This document shows positions 9,062-16,804 of a stretch of 64,000 nt of DNA, one piece after another. The DNA is from Trinickia violacea (GTDB lineage Bacteria; Pseudomonadota; Gammaproteobacteria; Burkholderiales; Burkholderiaceae). Every line of letters starts with the position of its first letter. Position 1 is the first letter of the stretch. The notes under the pieces are model-generated. The model was not told the origin of the DNA. It searched no databases and worked only from the letters and a program-made list of their open reading frames with translations. The position numbers and the translations under genes were made by a program. The stretch covers positions 4,092,001-4,156,000 of the forward strand of contig NZ_CP040077.1 in the NCBI RefSeq assembly GCF_005280735.1, given 5' to 3'.

Positions 9062-10117
9062 ATGCCAACGCTCGGTTCCCACAATCTGCGCAACAACCTG
9101 TTCGTCGCCCCGATGGCCGGCGTGACGGATCGGCCGTTCCGCCAATTGTGCAAGCGGCTCGGCGCCGGCTACGCGGTGTCCGAGATGGTCGCGTCGAACG
9201 CGCAGCTTTGGAAGAGCGAAAAGACGATGCGCCGCGCGAACCACGCCGGCGAGGTCGAACCCATCGCGGTCCAAATAGCGGGAGCAGACCCGGCGATGAT
9301 GGCCGAAGCCGCGCGCTACAACGTCGCGAATGGCGCGCAGATCATCGACATCAACATGGGCTGCCCGGCCAAGAAGGTCTGCAACGTCGCGGCCGGTTCG
9401 GCCCTTTTGCAAAACGAGCCGCTCGTCGTGCGGATCGTCGAGGCCGTGGTCGCGGCAGTCGGCGTCGGGCCGGACGCCGTGCCCGTCACGCTGAAGATCC
9501 GCACCGGCTGGAACCGCGAAAACAAGAATGCCGTCAAGGTGGCGCGGCTCGCCGAAAACGCCGGCATTTCGATGCTGACCGTGCACGGCCGCACGCGCGC
9601 CGATCTCTATCACGGCGAAGCCGAGTACGAGACGATCGCCGCCGTGAAGGCCGCGGTGCGCATCCCGGTCGTCGCGAACGGCGACATCTCGTCGCCGCAA
9701 AAAGCCAAGGCCGTGCTGGCGGCCACCGGGGCCGACGCGATCATGATCGGCCGCGCGGCGCAAGGGCGTCCGTGGCTGTTCCGTGAAATCGAGCATTTCC
9801 TGCAAACCGGCGAACTGCTGCCGCCGCCGCGCATCGACGAAATCCAGCAGGTCATGAACGAGCATCTGGAAGACCACTACGCGTTCTATGGCGAATTTAC
9901 CGGCGTGCGTACTGCGCGCAAGCACATCGGCTGGTACACTCGCGGCCTTTCGGGCGCCAACGCATTCCGTCACAGGATGAACACGCTCGATACGACACGC
10001 GAACAACTGCTCGCCGTCAATGCGTTCTTCGACGAGCAGAAAACGCTCTCCGATCGTCTCGTCTATGTCGACGACGAAACCGGCGAGCCGGACAATACCG
10101 ACCGATTAGCAGCATGA
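9062..10117 (+). CDS. dusB: tRNA-dihydrouridine synthase B
   Basis: FMN enzyme reducing uridine in the tRNA D-loop. The start MPTLGSHNLRNNLFVAPMAGVTD matches the family N-terminus, so ATG 9062 is preferred over the open frame from 8942. Motifs: APMAGVTDRPFR (about 16-27), NMGCPAKKVCN (about 98-108) with the catalytic cysteine, LKIRTGW, VHGRTR, and the FMN phosphate site VVANGDI plus MIGRAAQGRPWLF. 351 residues. Its TGA overlaps the ATG of fis by 4 bases (ATGA), the dusB-fis operon layout known from enterobacteria. Confidence 0.96.
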   Translation: MPTLGSHNLRNNLFVAPMAGVTDRPFRQLCKRLGAGYAVSEMVASNAQLWKSEKTMRRANHAGEVEPIAVQIAGADPAMMAEAARYNVANGAQIIDINMGCPAKKVCNVAAGSALLQNEPLVVRIVEAVVAAVGVGPDAVPVTLKIRTGWNRENKNAVKVARLAENAGISMLTVHGRTRADLYHGEAEYETIAAVKAAVRIPVVANGDISSPQKAKAVLAATGADAIMIGRAAQGRPWLFREIEHFLQTGELLPPPRIDEIQQVMNEHLEDHYAFYGEFTGVRTARKHIGWYTRGLSGANAFRHRMNTLDTTREQLLAVNAFFDEQKTLSDRLVYVDDETGEPDNTDRLAA

Positions 10118-10347
10118 GCAAGCACAATATCGAACAATGCGTCCGCGACAGCCTGGGCATGTACTTCCAGGACCTCGACGGCTCGAATCCGCACGACGTC
10201 TATGAAATGGTGATGTCGTGTGTCGAAAAACCGATGCTCGAGGTGGTGCTCGAGCAAGCGGGCGGCAATCAGTCGCTCGCCGCCGAGTATCTCGGCATCA
10301 ACCGCAACACGTTGCGCAAGAAGCTGCAGCAGCACGGCCTGCTGTAA
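10114..10347 (+). CDS. fis: Fis-family DNA-binding protein
   Basis: 77 residues. The C-terminal helix-turn-helix reads GGNQSLAAEYLGINRNTLRKKLQQHGLL, the factor-for-inversion-stimulation motif. The N-terminus is shorter than in E. coli Fis (98 residues), as is normal for betaproteobacterial versions. As a nucleoid protein it would bend DNA and tune growth-rate-dependent promoters. Translationally coupled to dusB through the ATGA overlap; purH follows after 39 bases. Confidence 0.95.
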   Translation: MSKHNIEQCVRDSLGMYFQDLDGSNPHDVYEMVMSCVEKPMLEVVLEQAGGNQSLAAEYLGINRNTLRKKLQQHGLL

Positions 10348-10386
10348 ATTCGCGCGCCGCTCCTGTCCCTCCTCGGCCTTCTCATC

Positions 10387-11952
10387 ATGATCAAGCAAGC
10401 GCTCATCTCCGTTTCCGACAAGTCCGGCATCGTCGAATTCGCCAAATCGCTGTCGGAGCTCGGCGTCAAGATCCTGTCGACCGGCGGCACCGCGAAACTG
10501 CTCGCGGACGCGGGCCTTTCCGTTACCGAAGTCGCCGACTACACCGGCTTTCCGGAAATGCTGGACGGGCGCGTGAAAACGCTGCATCCGAAGGTTCACG
10601 GCGGCATCCTCGCGCGCCGTGATCTGCCCGAGCACATGGCAGCGCTCGAAAAGCACGACATCCCGACGATCGATCTGCTCGTCGTGAACCTGTATCCGTT
10701 CGTCGCAACGGTGTCGAAGGACGAGTGCACGCTGGAAGATGCGATCGAGAACATCGACATCGGCGGCCCGACGATGCTGCGCTCCGCCGCGAAGAACCAT
10801 CGCGACGTGACGGTGGTGGTCGACCCGGCCGACTACGCGACCGTGCTCGACGAAATGCGCGCGCACGGCAACAAGGTCGGCTACAAGACGAACTTCCGCC
10901 TCGCGACGAAGGTGTTTGCGCACACCGCGCAATACGACGGCGCGATCACGAACTACCTGACGAGCCTGACCGAAGAGCTGACGCACAAAGAGCGCAACAC
11001 CTATCCGGCCACGTTCAACCTCGCATTCGAGAAAGTGCAGGATCTGCGCTACGGCGAGAACCCTCACCAGAGCGCGGCGTTCTACCGCGACATCGCCGTG
11101 CCGGCGGGCGCGCTCGCGAACTATCGCCAGTTGCAGGGCAAGGAGCTGTCGTACAACAACATCGCCGACTCGGACGCCGCGTGGGAATGCGTGAAGACCT
11201 TCGACGCGCCGGCTTGCGTGATCATCAAGCACGCCAATCCGTGCGGCGTGGCGATCGGCGCAAACGCCGGCGAAGCGTATGCGAAGGCGTTCCAGACCGA
11301 TCCGACCTCGGCGTTCGGCGGCATCATCGCGTTCAACCGCGAAGTCGACGAGGCCACGGCGCAAGCTGTCGCGAAGCAGTTCGTCGAAGTGCTGATCGCG
11401 CCGTCGTTCTCGGAAGCCGCCAAGCAAGTGTTCGCCGCGAAGCAGAACGTGCGTCTGCTCGAAATCGCCTTGGGCGAAGGCCATAACGCGTTCGACTTGA
11501 AGCGCGTCGGTGGCGGTCTGCTCGTGCAATCGCTCGATGCCAAGAACGTGCAGCCGCATGAACTGCGCGTCGTCACCAAGCGCCACCCGACGCCGCAAGA
11601 AATGGACGACCTGCTGTTCGCATGGCGCGTCGCGAAGTTCGTCAAGTCGAACGCGATCGTATTCTGCGGCAAGGGCATGACGCTCGGCGTTGGCGCAGGC
11701 CAGATGAGCCGCGTCGATTCGGCGCGCATCGCGAGCATCAAAGCACAGAACGCGGGCCTCTCGCTGAACAGCTCGGCCGTGGCGTCGGACGCATTTTTCC
11801 CGTTCCGCGACGGCCTCGACGTCGTGGTGGCGGCAGGCGCGACCTGCGTGATCCAGCCGGGCGGCTCGATGCGCGACGACGAAGTGATCGCCGCCGCCGA
11901 CGAGCACAACATCGCGATGGTGGTGACGGGCGTGCGGCACTTCCGCCACTAA
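10387..11952 (+). CDS. purH: Bifunctional AICAR formyltransferase/IMP cyclohydrolase
   Basis: Last two steps of purine synthesis, AICAR to IMP. The N-terminal cyclohydrolase (MGS-like) domain shows ISVSDKSGIVEFA and the STGGTAKLL phosphate site within the first 40 residues, then DGRVKTLHPKVHGGIL. The C-terminal transformylase contains DLRYGENPHQSAAFY, the catalytic IIKHANPCGVA (Lys-His pair) and GAGQMSRVDSARI. Length of 521 is typical. An intrinsic terminator follows 27 bases after the stop. Confidence 0.98.
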   Translation: MIKQALISVSDKSGIVEFAKSLSELGVKILSTGGTAKLLADAGLSVTEVADYTGFPEMLDGRVKTLHPKVHGGILARRDLPEHMAALEKHDIPTIDLLVVNLYPFVATVSKDECTLEDAIENIDIGGPTMLRSAAKNHRDVTVVVDPADYATVLDEMRAHGNKVGYKTNFRLATKVFAHTAQYDGAITNYLTSLTEELTHKERNTYPATFNLAFEKVQDLRYGENPHQSAAFYRDIAVPAGALANYRQLQGKELSYNNIADSDAAWECVKTFDAPACVIIKHANPCGVAIGANAGEAYAKAFQTDPTSAFGGIIAFNREVDEATAQAVAKQFVEVLIAPSFSEAAKQVFAAKQNVRLLEIALGEGHNAFDLKRVGGGLLVQSLDAKNVQPHELRVVTKRHPTPQEMDDLLFAWRVAKFVKSNAIVFCGKGMTLGVGAGQMSRVDSARIASIKAQNAGLSLNSSAVASDAFFPFRDGLDVVVAAGATCVIQPGGSMRDDEVIAAADEHNIAMVVTGVRHFRH

Positions 11953-11978
11953 GCCCGGCGCGATCCCGGCGCCCACCG

Positions 11979-12013
11979 AAAAACCCGGCGGCTTTGCGGC
12001 AGCCGGGTTTTTT
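11979..12013 (+). terminator. Intrinsic terminator of purH
   Basis: AACCCGGC (11982-11989) pairs with GCCGGGTT (12002-12009) and is followed by six T. Confidence 0.85.
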
Positions 12014-12129
12014 GTTGCCGCGATTTTCAGTGTCTTTTCCGGCGACGCGGTCGCTGCCGCTGCCCGGCGCTCGTCAGCGGCCGCGCTATTCGTTGTAGTA
12101 TCGCAAGCACTTTCCTCCCCTCGCGCTTC

Positions 12130-12672
12130 ATGAGAATCCTCGGCATCGACCCCGGCTTGCGTGTGACCGGCTTCGGCATCATCGACCAAACCGGCCATCA
12201 GCTCACCTATGTGACGAGCGGGGTGATCAAGACCGCCGATGCCGCACTGCCCGAGCGCTTGGGCACGATTTTCGAGGGAATCTCGACGCTGATCCGCGAG
12301 CACCGGCCCGATCAGTCGGCCATCGAAAAGGTGTTCGTCAACGTCAATCCGCAGTCCACCTTGCTGCTCGGCCAGGCGCGGGGCGCCGCGATTTGCGGGC
12401 TCGTCGCGGGCGGCGTGCCGGTGGCCGAATACACCGCGCTGCAATTGAAGCAGGCGGTGGTGGGCTACGGCCGTGCAACGAAAGAGCAAATGCAGCAGAT
12501 GGTCGTGCGCTTGCTGAACCTCTCCGGCGTGCCCAGCACCGATGCCGCCGATGCCCTCGGCATGGCGATCTGCCACGCCCACGGCGGCGATACGCTCAAC
12601 ACGCTGGGCGGTATCGCGCCCGCGCTCGCGAAAAAAGGCTTGCGAGTGCGGCGCGGACGGCTCATCGGTTGA
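12130..12672 (+). CDS. ruvC: Holliday junction resolvase RuvC
   Basis: Homodimeric endonuclease that cuts Holliday junctions. Starts MRILGIDPGLRVTGFG, with the first catalytic Asp at residue 7. SAIEKVFVNVNPQSTLLLGQARG (about 62-84) supplies the catalytic Glu. ATKEQMQQMVVRLL and TDAADALGMAICHAH near the end hold the last acidic residues. 180 residues, standard length. First of three ruv genes in the order C-A-B; ruvA follows after 63 bases. Confidence 0.98.
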   Translation: MRILGIDPGLRVTGFGIIDQTGHQLTYVTSGVIKTADAALPERLGTIFEGISTLIREHRPDQSAIEKVFVNVNPQSTLLLGQARGAAICGLVAGGVPVAEYTALQLKQAVVGYGRATKEQMQQMVVRLLNLSGVPSTDAADALGMAICHAHGGDTLNTLGGIAPALAKKGLRVRRGRLIG

Positions 12673-12735
12673 TTGCTCTAGCGCTGCGCTACACTCGCGC
12701 ATTCCCCCACCGCTTCCCTCACGATTGAACTCGCC

Positions 12736-13317
12736 ATGATCGGTCGCATTGCCGGCGTCCTGCTGGAAAAAAATCCGCCTCATCTGCTCGTCGATTGCAA
12801 CGGCGTCGGCTACGAAGTCGACGTGCCGATGAGCACGTTCTACAACCTGCCCTCGGCCGGTGAAAAAGTGGTGCTGCTCACCCAGTTGATCGTGCGCGAG
12901 GACGCCCACCTTCTGTACGGTTTCGGCTCCGCGCAGGAGCGCTCGACGTTCCGCGAGCTGCTGAAGATCACCGGTATCGGCGCGCGAATGGCGCTCGCAG
13001 TGCTGTCGGGCATGAGCGTGCATGAGCTGTCCCAGGCGGTCACGCTGCAGGACGCGGCTCGCCTGACGCGCGTGCCCGGCATCGGCAAGAAAACGGCGGA
13101 ACGTCTGCTCCTCGAACTGAAGGGCAAGCTGGGCGCCGACCTGGGCACGATGGCCGCCGCGGCGTCGGCATCCGACCACGCAACCGATATCCTGAACGCA
13201 CTGCTCGCATTGGGTTACTCCGAAAAAGAGGCGCTGGCGGCCATCAAGAACGTGCCGGCGGGCACCGGAGTGTCCGAAGGCATCAAACTGTCGCTGAAGG
13301 CGCTGTCGAAGGCGTAA
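12736..13317 (+). CDS. ruvA: Holliday junction branch migration protein RuvA
   Basis: Tetrameric junction-binding protein that loads RuvB. N-terminal OB fold (MIGRIAGVLLEKNPPHLLVDCNGVGYEV), then two helix-hairpin-helix motifs around residues 73-82 (LLKITGIGAR) and 108-118 (VPGIGKKTAER), and a C-terminal domain from about 145 (ATDILNALLALGYSEKEA) that contacts RuvB. 193 residues. It is separated from ruvB by 185 bases that hold a hairpin and an apparent promoter. Confidence 0.98.
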   Translation: MIGRIAGVLLEKNPPHLLVDCNGVGYEVDVPMSTFYNLPSAGEKVVLLTQLIVREDAHLLYGFGSAQERSTFRELLKITGIGARMALAVLSGMSVHELSQAVTLQDAARLTRVPGIGKKTAERLLLELKGKLGADLGTMAAAASASDHATDILNALLALGYSEKEALAAIKNVPAGTGVSEGIKLSLKALSKA

Positions 13318-13421
13318 AGCGCAGCGATTGCGTTGCGGTATCCGCTTGAACCGCAGCGCACGGCAACCGCGCCAACGAACCGAGCTTCGCACGCCACGGC
13401 TTTCCGCGCGATTCGGCCGTT

Positions 13422-13458
13422 CGGCCTAGGGCGTATTCACACCCATCGTCCTAGGCCG
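13422..13458. repeat. 9-bp perfect inverted repeat between ruvA and ruvB
   Basis: CGGCCTAGG (13422-13430) and CCTAGGCCG (13450-13458) flank 19 bases. No T-run follows, so it is not a standard intrinsic terminator. It lies just upstream of the apparent ruvB promoter. Confidence 0.5.
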
Positions 13459-13490
13459 TTCGGCCAGCTTTCGGAACAGGCCCTGCGCGG

Positions 13491-13496
13491 TACAAT
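13491..13496 (+). promoter_or_regulatory. -10-like TACAAT 6 bases before the ruvB start codon
   Basis: TACAAT at 13491-13496 is followed by ATG at 13503. The start codon is well supported by the conserved N-terminus MIETDKL, so the mRNA may be leaderless or nearly so. The -35 is weak. Confidence 0.4.
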
Positions 13497-13502
13497 GCGA
13501 GC

Positions 13503-14567
13503 ATGATCGAAACCGACAAACTCGCCGCCGAACGCATCATTTCCGCCACGCCCACGTCGTCGCACGAAGAGGCGTTCGAGCGCGCGTTGCGCCCCCGTCA
13601 GCTCGACGAATACGTCGGGCAGGAAAAGGTGCGCGGTCAACTGGAAATTTTCATCGAGGCGGCCAAACGCCGCTCCGAAGCACTCGACCACGTGCTGCTG
13701 TTTGGCCCGCCAGGGCTCGGCAAGACCACGCTCGCGCACATCATCGCGCGTGAAATGGGCGTGAATTTGCGGCAAACGTCGGGCCCCGTGCTGGAGCGCG
13801 CCGGCGACCTCGCTGCGCTTCTGACGAACCTCGAAGCGAACGACGTCCTCTTCATCGACGAAATCCATCGGCTCTCGCCGGTCGTCGAGGAAATTCTGTA
13901 TCCGGCGCTCGAGGATTATCAAATCGACATCATGATCGGCGAGGGTCCGGCGGCGCGCAGCGTCAAGCTCGATCTGCAGCCGTTCACGCTGGTCGGTGCG
14001 ACAACGCGCGCCGGCATGCTGACCAATCCGCTGCGCGACCGCTTCGGCATCGTCGCGCGTCTCGAGTTCTACGACGCCGAGCAGCTGTCGCGCATCGTGC
14101 GCCGCTCGGCAACGCTGCTCGGCGCGCAGATCCATCCCGACGGCGCGCTCGAAATCGCGAAACGCTCGCGCGGCACGCCGCGGATTGCAAACCGCCTGCT
14201 GCGTCGCGTGCGCGACTATGCCGAGGTCAAGGCCGACGGCAACATCACCGCCAAAGTCGCCGACGCCGCGCTCGCGATGCTGGATGTCGACCCGGTCGGC
14301 TTCGATCTGATGGACCGCAAGCTGCTCGAAGCGATCCTGCACAAGTTCGACGGCGGCCCGGTCGGCGTCGACAACCTGGCGGCTGCCATCGGCGAAGAAC
14401 GCGACACGATCGAAGACGTGCTGGAGCCGTACCTGATTCAGCAAGGCTTCCTGCAGCGCACGCCGCGCGGCCGCGTGGCGACGCTCCTGACTTACCGGCA
14501 CTTCGGTCTCGCCGCGCCGGATTCGTCGAGCCCGGCGCGTAATCTCTGGGACGCGGGAAACGCCTGA
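13503..14567 (+). CDS. ruvB: Holliday junction branch migration ATPase RuvB
   Basis: Hexameric AAA+ motor driving branch migration with RuvA. N-terminus MIETDKLAAERII aligns with the E. coli MIEADR start. RPRQLDEYVGQEKVRGQL, Walker A GPPGLGKTTLA (about 75-85), Walker B VLFIDEIHRL (about 118-126), sensor 1 GATTRAG and the arginine finger region NPLRDRFGI are all intact. The C-terminal winged helix includes QGFLQRTPRGR. 354 residues. Confidence 0.98.
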   Translation: MIETDKLAAERIISATPTSSHEEAFERALRPRQLDEYVGQEKVRGQLEIFIEAAKRRSEALDHVLLFGPPGLGKTTLAHIIAREMGVNLRQTSGPVLERAGDLAALLTNLEANDVLFIDEIHRLSPVVEEILYPALEDYQIDIMIGEGPAARSVKLDLQPFTLVGATTRAGMLTNPLRDRFGIVARLEFYDAEQLSRIVRRSATLLGAQIHPDGALEIAKRSRGTPRIANRLLRRVRDYAEVKADGNITAKVADAALAMLDVDPVGFDLMDRKLLEAILHKFDGGPVGVDNLAAAIGEERDTIEDVLEPYLIQQGFLQRTPRGRVATLLTYRHFGLAAPDSSSPARNLWDAGNA

Positions 14568-14595
14568 CCGGTCCTCGGCACGGAGCGCTTCAACG

Positions 14596-15531
14596 ATGTC
14601 CGATCACGCAGGCAGTCCCCACGAAGAACACGCGAGAGGCGGCCCTCGGCTCCTCCAGCGGCTGCGCTCGAAACTCGCGCAAGGCGTCACGCACCTGACG
14701 ACCGGCAGCGGCCCGAAACTCGACTACGCTTCCCCGCCAGGAGACCCCGGCCTGTTCGGGCCGGAAGCCATCTGCTGGAAAGTCCATGCCGATTTCACGT
14801 CGATGATGGTCGGCGGCATCAGCGCCTTGATGCTCCAGGCGCTGCATCCGCTGGCGCTCGCAGGTGTCTGGGATCACTCGTCGTTTCGCACCGATATCCT
14901 CGGGCGCCTGCGCCGCACCGCGACCTTCATCTCCGGCACCACCTACGGCAGCCGCAGCGATGCACTGGCGCTGATCGAGCGCGTGAAGCAGATCCACCTC
15001 GGCGTCACCGGCACCGCACCGGACGGCAGGCCGTATCGAGCAAACGATCCAGCGCTGTTGACTTGGGTGCATGTCGCCGAGGTATCGAGTTTTCTTGCCG
15101 CCCATCTGCGATATGTGAATCCTTCGCTTCCGCTGGCGGCGCAGGATCAGTACTACGCGGAAACAGCCCGCATCGCGCGGATGCTCGGCGCAGTGCAAGT
15201 GCCAAGCTCCAAGGTCGAAATCGACGCGTACTTCAGCTCGATGCAATCCGAACTCGAAGCGGGGCCACGCACGCATGAGGTTGTGAGAATTCTAATGAAC
15301 GCACCGCCGCCTAGCGCCGCAATGCGCCCTGCCGGCAGGCTCATGCTGAACGCCGGTGTGGACCTTCTGCCGGACTGGGCCCAACGGATGCTCGGCTTCG
15401 AGCGATTTGCCGGAGCGCGTCGCCTATTAGTGCGGCCAGGCGTGCACGCGATCGCCCCGCTGATGCGCTGGGCGCTCGTGAACGGTGTTTCGAAGCGCGC
15501 GCGGCGGCGCGCCGCGGCTCGCTCGTCCTAG
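14596..15531 (+). CDS. Oxygenase MpaB family protein (DUF2236)
   Basis: 311 residues of the family that includes fungal MpaB and bacterial latex-clearing protein relatives, thought to be haem-dependent oxygenases. The hallmark block is SMMVGGISALMLQALHPLALAGVWDHS (split around residues 72-98), followed by FRTDILGRLRRTATFI and the WVHVAEVSSFL segment at about residue 157; the histidines in these blocks are candidate haem ligands. No signal peptide is visible. Its position between ruvB and the histidine phosphatase gives no functional clue, and the substrate is unknown. Confidence 0.85.
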   Translation: MSDHAGSPHEEHARGGPRLLQRLRSKLAQGVTHLTTGSGPKLDYASPPGDPGLFGPEAICWKVHADFTSMMVGGISALMLQALHPLALAGVWDHSSFRTDILGRLRRTATFISGTTYGSRSDALALIERVKQIHLGVTGTAPDGRPYRANDPALLTWVHVAEVSSFLAAHLRYVNPSLPLAAQDQYYAETARIARMLGAVQVPSSKVEIDAYFSSMQSELEAGPRTHEVVRILMNAPPPSAAMRPAGRLMLNAGVDLLPDWAQRMLGFERFAGARRLLVRPGVHAIAPLMRWALVNGVSKRARRRAAARSS

Positions 15532-15586
15532 CATTCGAGGCCACTGCGCAGCAAACGCGCCAAGGCAAACTCGAAGCAACGAGTAA

Positions 15587-16258
15587 TCAGCGAAACAACT
15601 CCGGGTCTTTGACGAACCCGTCGTCATCGCTGCCGCTGGCGAGGTGGTCGATGTCGGCCCAGGCGAGCACCCGCGCGCGGCCGCCATCGAATTCGACGGT
15701 GTTGATGCTCGTGTTGAGTAACGCGTAGTTGCGCGGCGCGTCGAGCGGTAGGCCGTTGACCAAGCGATATACGCAGTCGAGCACGCCACCGTGCGCAACG
15801 CATGCGATACGCCCTGCCGGATGCCCGGCGACGATCGACTCTACCGCGTGCACGACGCGATGATAGAACGCGCGGGACGACTCGCCGCCCTCGGGGGCGA
15901 AACCCGGGTCGCGCGTCTGCCAGACGGCGTACTCATCGGGAAAACGTGCCTCGATCTCCGTGCTGTCGTGACCCTGAAAGACGCCGTATGCGCGCTCGCG
16001 CAAGCCGGGCTTCAATTGCAGCGGCAGGCCCAGCGCGGCGGCCGCAGGTTGCGCGGTTTGCTGCGCGCGCTGCAGGTCGCTCGAATAAATCGCATCGAGC
16101 TTGGCACCCGATTGCGCCTCGCGCGCGAGGCGCGCCGCGAGTTGCTGTGCTTGCGCGAGGCCGCTTTGCGCAAGCGGAATGTCGATATGGCCTTGAATGC
16201 GCTTGATGCGATTCCAGTCGGTCTCGCCGTGTCGGATGAAGAGGACTTGGGTAGGCAT
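15587..16258 (-). CDS. Histidine phosphatase family protein (phosphoglycerate mutase-like)
   Basis: 223 residues. The phosphohistidine motif LFIRHGETDWN is at residues 5-15 with the nucleophile His 9. SSDLQRAQQTA near residue 59 and RERAYGVFQGHDSTEIE near 86 are family blocks, and the second catalytic His lies in CVAHGGVLDCV (about residue 155). Such GpmB/CobC-like proteins are often broad phosphatases rather than glycolytic mutases; the substrate is not evident. Dtd is encoded 29 bases upstream on the same strand. Confidence 0.9.
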   Translation of the reverse strand: MPTQVLFIRHGETDWNRIKRIQGHIDIPLAQSGLAQAQQLAARLAREAQSGAKLDAIYSSDLQRAQQTAQPAAAALGLPLQLKPGLRERAYGVFQGHDSTEIEARFPDEYAVWQTRDPGFAPEGGESSRAFYHRVVHAVESIVAGHPAGRIACVAHGGVLDCVYRLVNGLPLDAPRNYALLNTSINTVEFDGGRARVLAWADIDHLASGSDDDGFVKDPELFR

Positions 16259-16287
16259 GAGGCTAGGGTGAGAGTGAGTAACAGGCC

Positions 16288-16746
16288 CTAGCCGCGCGTT
16301 TGCAACCAGAACGTAACGGGGCCGTCGTTGACGAGCGAGACCTGCATATCGGCGCCGAATTCTCCGGTCTCGACGACCGGATGTTTCGCCCTCGCTGCCG
16401 CGACGAAATAGTCGAACAAACGCTTGCCTTCGTCGGGCGGCGCGGCGGGCGTGAAACTGGGCCGCAAGCCGCTGTTGGTGTCGGCGGCGAGCGTGAACTG
16501 CGAGACGAGCAGCAGGCCGCCGGCGAGGCCCTCGCCGTCGATGTTCGTCACCGGCAAGTTCATCTTGCCCGCGGCATCGCTGAAGACGCGATAGCCGAGC
16601 ACTTTGGCGAGGAGCTTCTCCGCGCTTGCGTCAGTGTCGCCGCGCTCGGCGCAGACGAGCGCGAGCAAGCCTGCGTCGATCGCGCCCGTCACGCGCTCGC
16701 CGACACGCACTTCGGCATGCTTCACCCGCTGAATCAGCGCGATCAT
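16288..16746 (-). CDS. dtd: D-aminoacyl-tRNA deacylase
   Basis: Removes D-amino acids and glycine wrongly attached to tRNA. The SQFTLAADTNSGLRPSFTPAAPP block (about residues 82-104) and the C-terminal GPVTFWLQTRG, which has the Gly-cisPro-like GPV chirality filter, are diagnostic. 152 residues; the start MIALIQRVKHAEVRV is the conserved N-terminus. It lies directly downstream of tyrS, itself a tRNA-charging enzyme prone to D-Tyr mischarging; the two are 58 bases apart on the same strand. Confidence 0.97.
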   Translation of the reverse strand: MIALIQRVKHAEVRVGERVTGAIDAGLLALVCAERGDTDASAEKLLAKVLGYRVFSDAAGKMNLPVTNIDGEGLAGGLLLVSQFTLAADTNSGLRPSFTPAAPPDEGKRLFDYFVAAARAKHPVVETGEFGADMQVSLVNDGPVTFWLQTRG

Positions 16747-16804
16747 GCGCGGCCCGGGCTACGACGGCGTGACAGAGCGACGGGCAAGACGTGCGCGATC
16801 ATCG

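Noticed and set aside
10063..13392. 1109-codon minus-strand open frame across fis, purH, ruvC and ruvA
   Set aside because: Crosses four well-supported genes and an intrinsic terminator; composition is that of a shadow frame.
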